In this document: positions 8,341 to 21,040 of the stretch, in pieces
Layout of the letters: each line of letters begins with the position of its first letter
How positions within the stretch are numbered: position 1 is the stretch's first letter
NCBI GenBank assembly: GCA_030522415.1
Contig: CM060131.1
Location: forward strand, 7,892,703 to 7,956,702
DNA length: 64,000 nt
Direction: 5' to 3'
Source: Channallabes apus
Lineage: Eukaryota > Chordata > Actinopteri > Siluriformes > Clariidae
Program-made: the position numbers and the translations under genes
The notes under the pieces: model-generated
Told to the model about the DNA's origin: nothing
Seen by the model: only the letters and a program-made list of their open reading frames with translations
Databases searched by the model: none

Positions 8341-9520
8341 GGGAAGGACTGGGGATTCAGGATCATAGAACAGTCCTTTGACATGTAGTATTCTGTGTAT
8401 TATTAAACTTTGCCAGGAAGAGGCAGTTTTCAAAGTAGGTGTCACACTGGAGAACACGTGTTGTGCAAAAAAATGACAGTCTGATTGGATTCCACTGGAG
8501 TGCATGTCACATATTGACTACAGAGTCCCAGGCTTTAATGCCTGAAGCACTGTGTATCTCAGCTTGACCGTGCGTAGGTGACAACACAAAGCAACAACTT
8601 TATATTGGTGAGTTATAGGTTTTACTTTTTATTGTACTCTGTCAACTTGATGTTTTGCAGACCCTTTGCTTTAGTTGCCCTTTTTATAGTAGTTGATAAC
8701 AAATGGACTCGAACGGTTTATTATTCACATGTTGAAATTCCCAAATACTACTAAAAACTGGTATGAGTGAGAAAAAGCATTTGTTGTCTTTATGTGAACA
8801 TATATATTTTTTTGGCAGCAGGAACACATTCAGTTTTGCCATTTTTATTGCAGTGTTTTCTCTCAGTAACTTGGCTCAATTTCTTTCTTTTTTCCACACA
8901 CTGTAATCTACAACTATATGAAGTAGCCTCCTGAGACCTGGATGTTCCTGTTGTGTACCTTGTAATTTCTCCTCAGTGTTTTTGTTTATTATGACATGCT
9001 AACTATGAACATAATCAATGTATTTAAACAGGATGAAGTCTGGCAAAAGGTTAATACCCAACAATATTCATATGAGGATCTTACAAGTACTGTATATGCA
9101 CACAATGCAGTTAGGAAGAAAATGTCATGTACACATATGAGGACAGCAGGGTGTTTAGAGTTAAAGTTAATATTAGATATAGAGAACCTCTTACTGTATA
9201 TTTATTGGTGCTAATCAATTTTCAGCAACGAAAAAAATGAAAGCATTTTCTGACAGATTTACTAAAATTCTCCTGCCTGCATGTTTACCTTAATTGAAGT
9301 GAACCAGGAAATAATCACCACATGGCCTGTCACTTTCATGAAAAAAGCACTTAAACTTACTGTAGATGCGGTCATATTATTTCACCAGTTTTGACGCGTA
9401 GCTTTGTCTTAAAGTTTCACTCACACGACAGAAGTCCGATCTCTTTGTCTCTTGTAGTTTATTTTGTCAGCATCAAAGAATCAACACTTCATACAGTCGT
9501 CTTGAGTAAATCCACTGTGA
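8341..9520. other. non-coding, nothing recognised
   Basis: No supported coding or RNA feature. The 72-aa frame at 8996 and others have no recognisable composition. Confidence 0.6.
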
Positions 9521-9524
9521 TTAC

Positions 9525-9720
9525 AGACACCAGTTGCTGCATCTTGAAAATCTCTGACTTTTACAACAACCTATTTGCTGTATCTTGTAAATTACAGTCT
9601 TAGCTTACGTATGTAACAACACTCTTGTTGTATATCTCTACTTACGGGAGCTTACGGTTACAACAACCTCGTTGCTGTATCTTACATTTTTAGCTTACCG
9701 GGAGCTCCCGTTAGCTGACG
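9525..9720. repeat. degenerate tandem repeat, about 45-50 bp unit
   Basis: Variants of ACAACAACCT..TTGCTGTATCTT...TTAGCTTACG recur near 9530, 9565, 9617 and 9660, ending in runs such as CTTACGGGAGCTTACGG. The copies are clearly related but diverged and uneven in length. Confidence 0.5.
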
Positions 9721-9955
9721 GTCAAAAGCTTGTGTTACCGTAGCCTTCCGCATCTAAACTGAACTCTCAATCATATCACAGTCACACAAATGCATGTAAT
9801 AGTAGAATGACAGACCAACTTACGATTGTCAAAATGGATGCTTAACTTAGAAATTTAAAGCTTATGGCTTATGTAACAAACTTAATGCTTAATGCTGTAT
9901 TAATGAATAGAACAATGTAGAATAAATGAAATAACAACAAATAAAATAAAATAAA

Positions 9956-10652
9956 CCATCCATCCATCCATCCATCTTCTTCCGCTTATCCGAGGTCGGG
10001 TCGCGGGGGCAGCAGCTTCAGCAGGGATGCCCAGACTTCCCTCTCCCTGGCCACTTCTTCCAGCTCTTCCGGGGGGATCCCAAGGCGTTCCCAGGCCAGC
10101 CGAGAGACATAGTCCCTCCAGCGTGTCCTGGGTCTTCCCCGGGGTCTCTTTCCGGTGGGGCGTGTCCGGAACACCTCACAAGGGAGGCGTCCAGGGGGCA
10201 TCCTAAATAGATGCCCAAGCCACCTCATCTGGCTCCTCTCGATGCGGAGGAGCAGCGGCTCTACTCTGAGCCCCTCCCGGATGACTGAGCTTCTCACCCT
10301 ATCTCTAAGGGAGAGCCCAGACACCCTGCGGAGGAAACCCATTTCGGCCGCTTGTATTCGCGATCTTGTTCTTTCGGTCACTACCCACAGCTCATGACCA
10401 TAGGTGAGGGTAGGAACGTAGATCGACCGGTAAATTGAGAGCTTTGCCTTTTGACTCAGCTCCTTCTTCACCACGACGGACCGATACAGAGCCCGCATCA
10501 CTGCAGACGCTGACCCGATCCGCCTGTCAATCTCCCGCTCCATTTTACCCTCACTCGTGAACAAGATCCCGAGATACTTAAACTCCTCCACTTGGGGCAG
10601 GATCTCACTCCCAACCCTGAGAGGGCACTCCACCCTTTTCCGGCTGAGGACC
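9956..10652 (-). mobile_element. 5'-truncated RTE-clade (Rex3-like) LINE
   Basis: Minus strand: 3' tail of GGAT repeats (9956-9976), stop TAA at 9986, then an uninterrupted frame up to 10654. Target duplication ATAAAATAAA at 9946-9955 and 10653-10662 (overlapping an A/T-rich run, so the exact length is uncertain). Truncation at about 10652 removes the endonuclease and most of the reverse transcriptase. Confidence 0.85.
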
Positions 10653-10654
10653 AT
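9986..10654 (-). pseudogene. C-terminal part of LINE ORF (reverse transcriptase end and C-terminal domain)
   Basis: 222 residues without a stop. FKYLGILFTSEG is the KYLG motif at the end of LINE reverse transcriptase. It is followed by the WVVTERTRSRIQAAEMGFLRR and RWLGHLFRMP region and a basic GKRPRGRPRTRWRDYV stretch typical of teleost RTE/Rex3 ORFs. The active-site FADD box and the endonuclease are missing because of 5' truncation. The intact frame indicates a fairly recent insertion. The opening Met is not a real start; it happens to lie at the truncation point. Confidence 0.85.
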
Positions 10655-10744
10655 AAAATAAACACAACAACAAATTCATAACAAGTACGATATGGCACTT
10701 ACACTTACCTATATATAAAAACAGGCTCATAAAAAATAAAACAT

Positions 10745-12930
10745 ATTTTTATTGAGAGGTTATTAACTGATACAGTAGAATAATGGCAGCATATTGTTTC
10801 ACGAATGTTTTTGTTTATTTATGCACATGAGTGACAAACAGAGACTGCATATTATTGCTGAAAGTTGTAAGAACAAGCAATGTGTCAGTGAAAAAACTTT
10901 ATTGTGTGTTGCAAAAAAATAATTCATTGCAGTTTGAATATCACTAAAGGTCTGGAAAAAAGGTTTGGAGAACTTGTTTAAATTGAGAATCTGTTGTCTT
11001 GCTATCTATGTTGCAGAATTTACAGTGGAATAATCACTAACATATTGCTTTACAAATGTTCTTTGTTTATTCATACACAAGAGTGACAAACCGAGATTGC
11101 ATATTAATGTTGGACGTTTTCATCTTCAAATGAAAAAGACTAGAACAAGCAATGGGTCAGTGAAAAAACATTAACATTAACATAAAAATCAAAAATTCAA
11201 CTTAGAGTACAAGACACTAGTATAAAGTGGTTACTTTGTGTTTCCATTTATGCACAGTCAGATTACACAATGCTGAAATCATTTAACAGGGGGACTCTTG
11301 GACTGTAGTCAGATTTTTGTCAGCCAGTCACTTTTTTGCACTACAAAGGAAGGGGGCACTATTTTGCAGGGACACATGCATATGTGTGTAACTCCATGAA
11401 TGAAATTAGTGTTTACTACTAATAACAAGCAATTGCAGAGAAACTGCTTTTAGCCAGTTAAATGTGAGCTTTATGAGACAGTGCATTACACAAACAACAC
11501 TAACATAAAAATATTAGCTGGCTATTGTGTGTTGTGGTGAAATTTATTCATTACAGCCATTGAATATAACTAGAGGTTTGGGGGGGGGGGAGTTTTAAAA
11601 ACTTTTTTTAATTTAAGAGGCTGTTATCTTGCTTTCTACATTGCAGCATTTACAGTAAATGGCTATCACATTGCTTCACAAATGTTCTTTGCTTATTCAT
11701 GCACAAGAGCAAAAAAAACATGGTTGCATATTAATGCTGGAAATGTCATCATCAAGATAAAAAGAACAGAACAAGCAATGGGTCAATGAAATAACATTAA
11801 CTTGTCAAGGTAAAATAGAAAATCAACTTACAGTACAACACAACAGTATAAAGTTGTTGCTTTGTGTTTTCATTAATGCACAGTCAGATACACAGTGCTG
11901 AAGTCATTAAATAATGGGACCCTTGGACTCTAGTCAGATTTTGACAGCCAGTCACTTTTTGGCACTACAAAAGAAGAAGACACTATATTTGCCGACACAC
12001 ATGCAAACGTGTGTGTGTAAGTCCATGAATAAAACTAGTGTTTACTAATTCTTACAACATGCAATTGCAAAAAAGAATCGCCAGTTAAATGTGAGCTTTA
12101 TGAAACAATGCATTACACAAACAACACTAACATAAAAATATTAGTTGGTTATTGCGTGTTGCATGAAATTCATTTATTACAGCCTTTGAATATAACTAGA
12201 GGTCTGAAAAAAGTTTGGAGAACTTGTTTAATTTGGGAAGCTGTTGTCTTGCTATCTATGTGGCAGAATTTACAGGAGAATAAATGCTAACATATTGCTT
12301 CACTTTTTTCTTTTGCTTATTTATGTACAAGAGTGACTGTGCATATTAATGCCTGAAATTTTCATCATCAAATGAAAAAGTCTAGAACAAGCAATAGGTC
12401 AGTGAAAAAACATTACCTTGTTAGGGTAAAATAAAAAATCCAACTCACAACACACCAGTATAAAGTGGTTACTTTTGTGTTTTCATTTATGCACAGTTAG
12501 ATATACAGGGCTGAAGTCATTAAACAATGGGACTCTTGGACTCTAGTCAGATTTTGGCAGCCACTCACTTTTTGGCACTACAAAAGAAGAAGACACTATA
12601 TTTGCAGACACACATGTATATGTGTATGTGTGTGTAAGTCTACGAGTAAAACTTATAACATACTAATATATGTATACTTACAGTATAACATTCAATTACA
12701 GAGAAAATATTTTCAGCTAGATCATGTTTAGCTTTATATGTTAGAAAAACAACACTACCATAAAAATATTAGTTGGCTATTGCATGTTGCAGTGAAATTC
12801 ATTCATTATAGCCTTTGAATATACTGTACCTAGAGAACAGGGGGAAAAAAGTTTGAAGAATTTGTCTAATGTAAGCAGCTTCTGTTTTGCTATCTATAAT
12901 GTTTATTCATATGTGTATCTATGTATTAGC
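10745..12930. repeat. satellite-like tandem array, period about 624 bp, roughly 3.3 copies
   Basis: Landmarks recur at even spacing. The TTGTCTTGCTATCTATGTTGCAG block is at about 10993, 11617, 12241 and (decayed) 12882. The GAACAAGCAATGGGTCAGTG block is at 10871, 11143, 11769 and 12385. Blocks such as GGACTCTTGGACTCTAGTCAG and AACATAAAAATATTAG recur too. The first unit lacks about 350 bp. Units differ by many substitutions, so the array is old. No ORF is conserved between units. Confidence 0.88.
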
Positions 12931-12934
12931 TAGT

Positions 12935-15180
12935 GGGTTAATATAACCAGCTTTATGACGTTAGTTTTAATGCATGTACACTGCATATTTTTCTCAGTAT
13001 GTGACCCTTAACCATATTTTCCTCCATTTTTGCTTGCCTTGCATTCTGAAAAATCTCAGCAACTATGAGTGGGGCACCAGGGAAAAGAAAAGAGGCTAAA
13101 GCCATTTCTTTATTAAAATGAATAAAAGACAAGTGAGTTCCACAGACAGGTCCATCAGCATTGTTAAGGGTCATATGTGGATTAGAGCAATGAAAAAGAG
13201 GGAAACCGTCTTTGCAGTGATGGTCTATTAATTGTGTATTTCATATTTAATCAAGTCATGTATAGTATCCTATTTTGTATGCAATACGCACACATTATCT
13301 GTCCTAGGATGAATAGAATGTTAAGCTCCACTTAACTCATTCAGGAAAATCAGAACGAAGTGACAGGGCACAGCAGGGAGGCAAGGGCTGGTTGGGTTGA
13401 GTATGAGAGTAAAATATCTATCCTCAACCTCAAGGAAATAAAAACCATAACCTCATCAATCTGTCAATTATGTCATTTTTATTTCACATGTACTGTAAGT
13501 CATGGTGCATTTTATAGTTTTTCAAGGTGCTTCACTGTGCAATCGTGTGCCATTGAAGTAAAGCTAACAAAAAATGTATGAGTTATGAGTTGTCCTTTTA
13601 ATGTCAAATTAAACAATTAAGTAAAAAAAAAAAAAAAAACCCTGAATCAATGTTAGTATTGCTATTAACTCCACAGTAAGTTTACATATAAAGCCAGATT
13701 TTCTGGTCACCATTTATCAGTGCATGTTCCTTATGATATGCAGAAAGAATAATGTAGAGCGTTGCTAAACAGTATATTTAACTTAACATGTTTGTCTTAC
13801 ATAAGACACTAAAAACAGACTGTGACACTGTTATATTTCTTTATTTTCTGCAGAAGAAAACTCCACATCATTAGCCCTTTAACTGACTGAGGATTTGGAT
13901 CAGACTAAAACATGTCATAACTGCAGTCAAATTTGTGCCTGCCTTATTTTATGCATACTACTGCTGCCACAAGATTGACTGATAAATTAATTACAGTAGC
14001 AGATGTAAAGGGGTCCCTATTAAGGGTTAAAATTGACTAGAATAGCCAGTGTTCTTATTCAAAGCTGCTTTTGATTGATTTGATGAATTAGCTTAGCATG
14101 AAGGTGCCAGTTTAGCTAAGCTGAATTGATCCTGTAAGTCTGAATGAATGTGTGCAGCCTGTAATGAGATACCTTCCAAACCCAATGTTCCCAAGATCAC
14201 CGAAACATGAGACTTGAGACCAATTAAACTTCCAACTACTAACTTGAAACTAGCAGCCCACTGGGTCATCTTTACAAATCTGAAAACATACATGAAGGCT
14301 TACAAAATTATATTGGCACATAACATTAAAGTCTTTCCTCCAAGAATTCTCTTGGAATTTAACTATCCACTGATAGTGGCATAGTATGGATTCAAACATA
14401 ACACTTTTCTCTTGCAATACTCAGCACCCATAAGTTACAGAAGTTGATAAGTTACAGAACATACCTTACAGAGAATCTGCATTACACCTCCACAGCAACA
14501 GTATATGTTGGTGAGGGAAAATGTAAATTATTTATTTGCACTGAATCCATGACTTCAGCATGGTGTGATTAACAACAACATGATCTTAGGTTTTGACCTG
14601 AAGCTTCCATCCTTGTATACCCTGCGGCTAGCAGAGGATAGTGTAGTGGTTTATTGCATCCCATTCCACCAGTTTTTTTTTTTTAAGTACAGTCCCATGT
14701 CAGTTTAAGTGGAAGATCTGAGATACAACAGTCTCTGCGCAGTTTGTACCAGGCCCACTTCTACTGTCTCTTGTCACACACATGAACTCTTGACTTGAGT
14801 TGCCAACTTGCTCTGGGTTACAAATTACAAATATTTTATGAGCCATAGTTATTCCAAAGCCACATTCATTATGTTTTTTCATTTGCAGCATTCGTGTAAT
14901 TTTGTCTTCTATAAAGTAAAATTCATTGTTACCGGAAGCAAATTCATTTGCCGTAGCCCATGTCACTTCTCATTCAATGGAGTCACCTGTTTACCTAAAC
15001 AATGTTTCATTCATTTTTAGTCTAATTTGTGCTTAACATAATTGTATAACACACTTGAAACCATGGCTGAATTTTTTTTTGCTTTTTTAACCTCTAAACA
15101 AGTAAAAAAATATATTTAAAAAAATGCCAAAGCATGTAACAAGCTCTCACGAGAAAAGTCTCAAACCACACCACTCTAAT
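12935..15180. other. non-coding, nothing recognised
   Basis: AT-rich, with an A tract at 13624-13639 and short chance frames only. Confidence 0.55.
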
Positions 15181-15199
15181 AACTCCCAGCATGGAACAC

Positions 15200-15231
15200 T
15201 GACAGAGAGAGAGAGAGAGAAAGTGAGCGAT

Positions 15232-15257
<26 letters not shown>
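15200..15257. repeat. (GA)n microsatellite, interrupted
   Basis: GAGAGA runs at 15200-15220 and 15232-15257, separated by AAAGTGAGCGATA. Confidence 0.9.
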
Positions 15258-15263
<6 letters not shown>

Positions 15264-15464
15264 TTCATTCCCCAGTACTAGCAGAAAGTTTATGGCTAGA
15301 GATAAATCCCTAATGGTCAGAGAGTCACACCTTCAGAAGTCCTAATCAGAGCCCGTTTCACACAGCGCCCACACATACACACAAGCAGTCAGAGCAAGTC
15401 TAAGAGTATTTTCATGCTTGCTGCTTTCGCTCTAATGATGTGAGATGCGACTCCTTCGGTGGTT

Positions 15465-15935
15465 TCATCTCTTGCTCTGGGTCATCTCAAATGACCCAAA
15501 CATGTATCAGCAATTACTGAGAAGCTTGTAGCAAGAGGGGAGATTACAGATTCAGCTGTTACTGCCTGATATACTGTTAATATAGATCACTACATGCTTT
15601 TTAAATATAGCACAGTGGTAAAGCCTGACAGTAAAATCAACAGGGAAATTTCAGTCAAAATATCAGCAAAGTACTGCAAATTACAAATATTATAATCACT
15701 TAAAATTATTTTAATCCCATTTCTATTATATCTTTTATGGAAACTGAATAAGGCTTTTAGTGGCTTTGTCACCTGCTCTGGGTCATAGGTGTATTAGCAA
15801 TTACTGGGATGCTAGTAGTGAGAACAGATTGTTGTTATTGCCTGCTATACATGACAATGAACGGATTGCTACATGCCTTTTAATATTTAAAAACAGTAAA
15901 GGGTGACAGTAAATCCCATTTTGAGATCCTGTCCA
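15465..15935. repeat. old tandem duplication, offset about 301 bp
   Basis: TTGCTCTGGGTCAT...CAGCAATTACTGAGAAGCTTGTAG...CTGCCTGATATAC...CACTACATGCTTTTTAA (15472-15605) is matched by CTGCTCTGGGTCAT...TAGCAATTACTGGGATGCTAGTAG...TTGCCTGCTATAC...TGCTACATGCCTTTTAA (15773-15885). Both continue into a CAGT-GTAAAG-TGACAGTAAA motif. Confidence 0.75.
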
Positions 15936-16284
15936 GAGATCAGTATATAGAATAGATTTGAGTTTGTTAATGCTATAATGAACTGATGAGCATTTTGATG
16001 TATATTTAATTTCTAGATGCATGGTGAAAAAAATTGGGGGGAAAAATTAATAATGAGTTAATATACCTTTTTTTTTTCTTTTTACACCTGATACAATTAT
16101 TAATTTAATATGTTAGTGTTTGCCAGGAATAAATTGGTCTTTCTTCATTTAGATCATTATTATAAACAATATTATGAGCAGTAGATTACAAACTGAACTC
16201 TATCACTTGACCATATAGATACATTTGAGGTATAATAACTATTATAAATTACAAGAAGAAAAAAAGTTGGGATTTATTTTTCTG

Positions 16285-16945
16285 CATTCTAAACCAATAC
16301 TGGAGATTTCGAAAACTGTATAACACTTGTGGCATTAAATAATTACAGTGGTTACAAAATCGGAGCGTCGTATGTAACGTCGCCGCCGCATTACGAGATG
16401 TGCATTTGCTGTGCATTTGCTGGCTTTTACCACTGAGTGGCGCTATATAACTACAGACTGACGCCTCATGCCTTAGTTCATTCTCTGCCTCAATAATACA
16501 CGTAATAGCCGATAACATCAAGTGAAACACTGTAGTTGACCGAATTCATAATCACAGTACTATAATTACAGTACAAATGTAGAATTCAAATTAAATCAAA
16601 TCTTATTAAGATCAAATTTAAGCACAATAAATATTAACACAGTGAGCCTTTAGATTTTATCACGTGTAATTAGAAGTGTGTAGGGTTTTACTTAAATATA
16701 AATTTCTAAACCAATAAGATCAAATAACACCAAGTTATTATTATAACAGGCTTACTTCGTCACTTATCAACAACAGCGACAACAGTAAGTTGGATTAAGA
16801 CATATATTGTCCTGAAAAAGTGCTTGCAAATAAATTAGCATTTGCAAAACCCATCAAGCACCATGATGAAACTAGCTCTTGACCATCCCAAGAACAAGGG
16901 CAAAATTGATCTATGCTGCAGAGAAGAAAAGGGGGGGAAATAATA
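16285..16945 (+). pseudogene. decayed Tc1-like element with a nested insertion
   Basis: 16285-16353 (TTCTGCATTCTA...GGAGATTTCGAAAACT...AAATAATTACAG) and 16765-16930 (CAACAACAGCGACAACAGT...GCATTTGCAAAACCCATCAA, CTGCAGAGAAGAAAA) align with the Tc1-derived element at 32758-33309. About 410 bp of unrelated sequence (16355-16762) sits between them, so something inserted into the older element. All reading frames are broken. Confidence 0.65.
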
Positions 16946-17499
16946 CAACTGCATGAGTGAAAATCACATTAATTACTGTCTTAACAATGGAAATGCGAAG
17001 CTTAGGCATGGGTTTAAAAAACACTGTATCTACTGTTATTTATTATTTTTATTATTTTTATAGAGTGAACACATTGAATGTTGGTCATGAAATACTAAAA
17101 TGAGGTCATGAAACCATAATGTGGAACAGGAAAGTAGGCTGTTATCACATTTCCATGGTTAAATTAAGAAAATAATGTGTTAGTTAATTAGTTCATCATT
17201 TTATCCATTAAAATTCTGTTCTCAAGATAAGCAATGTCTCTAATTAGGATGCTTTCTCATCTCATTCTATTCACTGTGCAAAGATGGGAGGTATGATATA
17301 CTACCATTATAGGGTCAATTTTAAAATCATCCAAAACAGTTTAGCTTTAGCTACCCATAAAAAAAATAAATAAATAAAAACAACTGCCTTCCCTCCTTAT
17401 TGGTCTTCTGTCATCTTATCAGTAAGTGGGTTCACCTACCTATGACCCAAGTGAAACTCCCAATATCGTACTACCAACTGTCTAATAGGCAGAGTCAGC

Positions 17500-17830
17500 A
17501 TCTGGGTGAAAAATTCAGTTAATTAGATCAGGAATCGGAACTAATTAGTGTAAGCCAAAAGGAAAGGGGGAAGGTAATTTTCTCTAGGGACATTGGAATT
17601 AAGGAGATCTGCCAATATCCCTTAGTTGAATTCAGTCTTAAATAAAAGTAATTGTCACCAAACCAATTAAGCAGTTTCTTAATGCATGGTATTGGATAAG
17701 TGTTAAATTTAGACACCGCATTCACCTTTATAAAATCCATAAAAAATGAGACACCATTGGCAACAAGCATTTAGCATTAGCAAACAAGCAGTCCATCTCT
17801 TTGCAGATGGTAAATTCTGGTACACAGTAG
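17500..17830 (-). pseudogene. Ty3/gypsy reverse transcriptase fossil
   Basis: The minus frame 17528-17770 reads MDFIKVNAVSKFNTYPIPCI, then KLLNWFGDNYFYLRLNSTKGYWQISL. This is the Ty3/gypsy RT motif order (V/I-D-F/Y-R-K-x-N-A-V-S-K-x-x-x-Y-P-x-P, then the palm motif L-D-L-x-K-G-Y-W-Q-I). The usual D of LDL is R-L-N here and the frame ends shortly after, so it is inactive. No LTRs are seen around it. It could be an old relative of an autonomous partner of the LTR elements, but nothing links them directly. Confidence 0.75.
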
Positions 17831-17834
17831 CGTG

Positions 17835-20480
17835 TACTGGTACACGCTGTGACAATTTCATTTTGGAGTGAGGTCTCTATGATAGCCTCTCAGTTACAGG
17901 TTCCCCCGAGGTTTTGGCACCACTGTGATACTCTGGTCAAAAGAAAAAAGAGGAGAATGAAGACTTTATAATAAGGTGTGCATTTTTTACTTAAAATTAA
18001 ACTTAACTTAAGCAAATCTTCCAAAACTCACATGACCACATACAAGCTTGACAGGACATCAAAACTGGCTTACTTTTAAGAATACAGTAGGTTCTCTGTA
18101 CCTGTGCTCCCCACTACAGACACAGCACATAAAAAAGCATTCTTAATAACATTTATTCATGAAAATGATCCACCCCTTCTCAACCTCTTTCAACAAACTG
18201 GTATTAGACCATGCATCTGTGCCACAACAAACCTTTGTCTATATAAGAAGAGGTGAAGAGAGAAGACCATTAAGCACTGACTGATCAAAAATATTATTGT
18301 GACTTATTTATTCATATATACCAAAAGAAAAAGATTTAAAAAAAAAAAATAAAAAAAACAGCATACTAATCAGTTTTAAACACTTTAAATCTGAGGACAG
18401 TAAAAAAATGGTCGACATATGGTCGACATATAGGCTTTGTAATTAATACAAATACAAATGCAAAAAGTGCCGACTTTCATTTCTAGAGGATTTAATTTCA
18501 TGCTATAAAATTAAATACATTCAATGCACTTCTGAAAAAGAACATGATAGAACGACATTTCTCAGAAGATCATGAATGTGCTGGTAATCAACGCACAATA
18601 ATGACTTCAAAGAAAAAAATATATAAAAATACAAATATCTCAGAAGATTTGGACCTTTTTCCCATGAAAGTTTATATCTCCAAGTAATACGCTATTCACA
18701 TTGCATCAATACTCTAGATATTTATGCCATATCTGATATAATGTGTTATATTAGACTAATGTAGGATGCTTTTCAAATAAAGGCTACACTGATTATGAAG
18801 CATCCATTTGTATTTTCAAAGAAATACACTGACAAATTTGTACACCAACTTGATAATCAATGTTGTTCTTGCTTCAAAGAACAAGGTTTTGCTCGCCGAT
18901 ACACTCTCTTCTATCCCATTTGTGTTCATCAAGGAAGACGACATGGTGGAACAGTTACAACATCGTTACTTTTTCTAAAAATCAGTTTCACTCATATTTA
19001 GCACATTATTTCTTTTAACCATACTGTATGCTTCAGATAAACATCAAGATATGCACCATTAAAATCCATGTGACAATGATATCTGTTGCATTTGCACATC
19101 TTTGCACTAATAACACTGCTTGGGGAAAAAATACATAAAATAGGAATATAACTGGATATGAATACTTTAGTCAAAATGAACATACTATGTGTTCTAAATA
19201 AAGATAAGAATAGGCTATGCCCTATTTTGACCTATCCTGACCTAAACACTGCTTTACTGAGCTCTAAAATAAAAAGTTTATTTTTTACTATATTTCTGCA
19301 GAAAATCGCCTGAATTTCACACAAAAAATGCTTTTATTTATAGAGATACTGCTTCATATAGCCCACGCAGGGCACACACAGTGCACAGAGAAGCATATTG
19401 CTACTGGGCTCTCCAAAAAAATCTTTAAAAAAAAAAGAAAGAAAGAAAGAAAGAAAGAAATACAAAATAATATATACAGTATATACTGTGTATGTTAACG
19501 TGGTTTTCAATGTTCTTACAGTATTATTTTCCACTATTGTTAAATGTTCCTGAATGAATGAATATATGGGCATTAGAATAAAATGCTGCTTAAAATACCC
19601 TATTGTGACTAGCAGAAACACTGCATCCCTGCTTTATAGTAGATTCTGATAATGTGTCCAGGAAGCTTTTGTAATCTTTCTATAGAATGTTAACAAACTC
19701 AAGGTAACTGAATTACATCTGAAAAAAATATTTTAGGTGTCTATTGTTATCAGCTACAGTATAAACAGGAGTTCTTTGAGATTGAAAATGTAGCATTTTA
19801 AAGGATAGTTATAGCTAGCTTATTCAATCACATTAGATAAAGTGCTTGCCAGAAAGGTCCTCATGGGATCTGATTGAGACCATTTCTAAACTAAAGTCAA
19901 CTATGGAGCTGTAAAAGTTATATTGTTTTGAGGACAATAACATCTTGCAAATGATTATTTGTTATAAATGAAATGACTTTGTTTTTCTCCTGTGTTTTCA
20001 GGTGCATAGTGCTACTAGAAGAAGGAGAAAAACTGTCCAGTCTAGATCACACCAATATCTGATTTGATTCTGAATACAAATACAAATTAGACTCCTGCTA
20101 TTGTAGAATATGGAATTCCATGAAATGCACTGCCCAGGGTGTACAAATACATATGTTTGTTGAAGAATCTAAAACATAGCAGAAAAGTCCAACTATAATG
20201 CATAACTGCCATGAAATCAATTCTGTCAACAAATCATTTGACAAGTCACTAACTGGCACTTTTGCTGAATGATCTTGATGGCTGTCTGGTATCATCATTG
20301 TGAAAACATTTTGTTTCACCTTTTACTCCCTTTCTCAGATTTGAACTTAATAAAAATTTAGCTTCCATGTTTGATTCTTTGCACTTCTTTTAGGACTTTT
20401 CAAAGTCAGTGTGAGACAGTGATTTCACCTGAGGCCTGAATCATCTAGAACCACTCAGATTTTTCCTCAAAGTCCAATCA
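17835..20480. other. non-coding; one (GAAA)n microsatellite
   Basis: AT-rich, with GAAA repeats at 19437-19460 (next to an A run), a duplicated GGTCGACATAT at 18409-18431, and no supported gene. Confidence 0.55.
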
Positions 20481-21040
20481 CACTAGCCATAGGACCTAAG
20501 GGAGCGAGAGAGAAAAGAGACAGAGAGACAAACTTGCTGTGTGTTTTTCTTTTTTCTTTTTTCTTTTTCGTCTCTATATACAAGTACAAACAAAAAAAGT
20601 GATCAAAGTGTCTGGATTGTCAAAAATGAAGGACCATACGGACGTGCAGAGCAGGACTGATAAGATGATGGACGAGCTCCCTTTTTTAGACCAGTGAGAA
20701 CAAATGGGTATCCAAACAGACATCCACATGAACCTTTAAGGTATAGACAAATTTCCAAGTAAAATACCCTATTTTTACCCTAATGCTGTTAAATTCATGA
20801 TTGTGATTAGGCTGACCAGCATGGTTCAGACAGTAACAGCAGCCAAATTACAGCCTTATACTGATGTGCTTGTTCAAATAGTTATTGTTTCTATAGTAAC
20901 AGATGATTCACAGGGATTTCTACAGCAGACATCAAATAACAGATTAAAAAGATATGTTGTTATTTAGCAAAGAAAAATATATAATCATTGATATGGTGAA
21001 ACCTTCTGTATTCATAATGTATGGAAGGACTGTCAGAATT

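Noticed and set aside
18409..18431. Duplicated GGTCGACATAT as a regulatory operator
   Set aside because: A single short direct repeat in intergenic vertebrate DNA; no supporting context.
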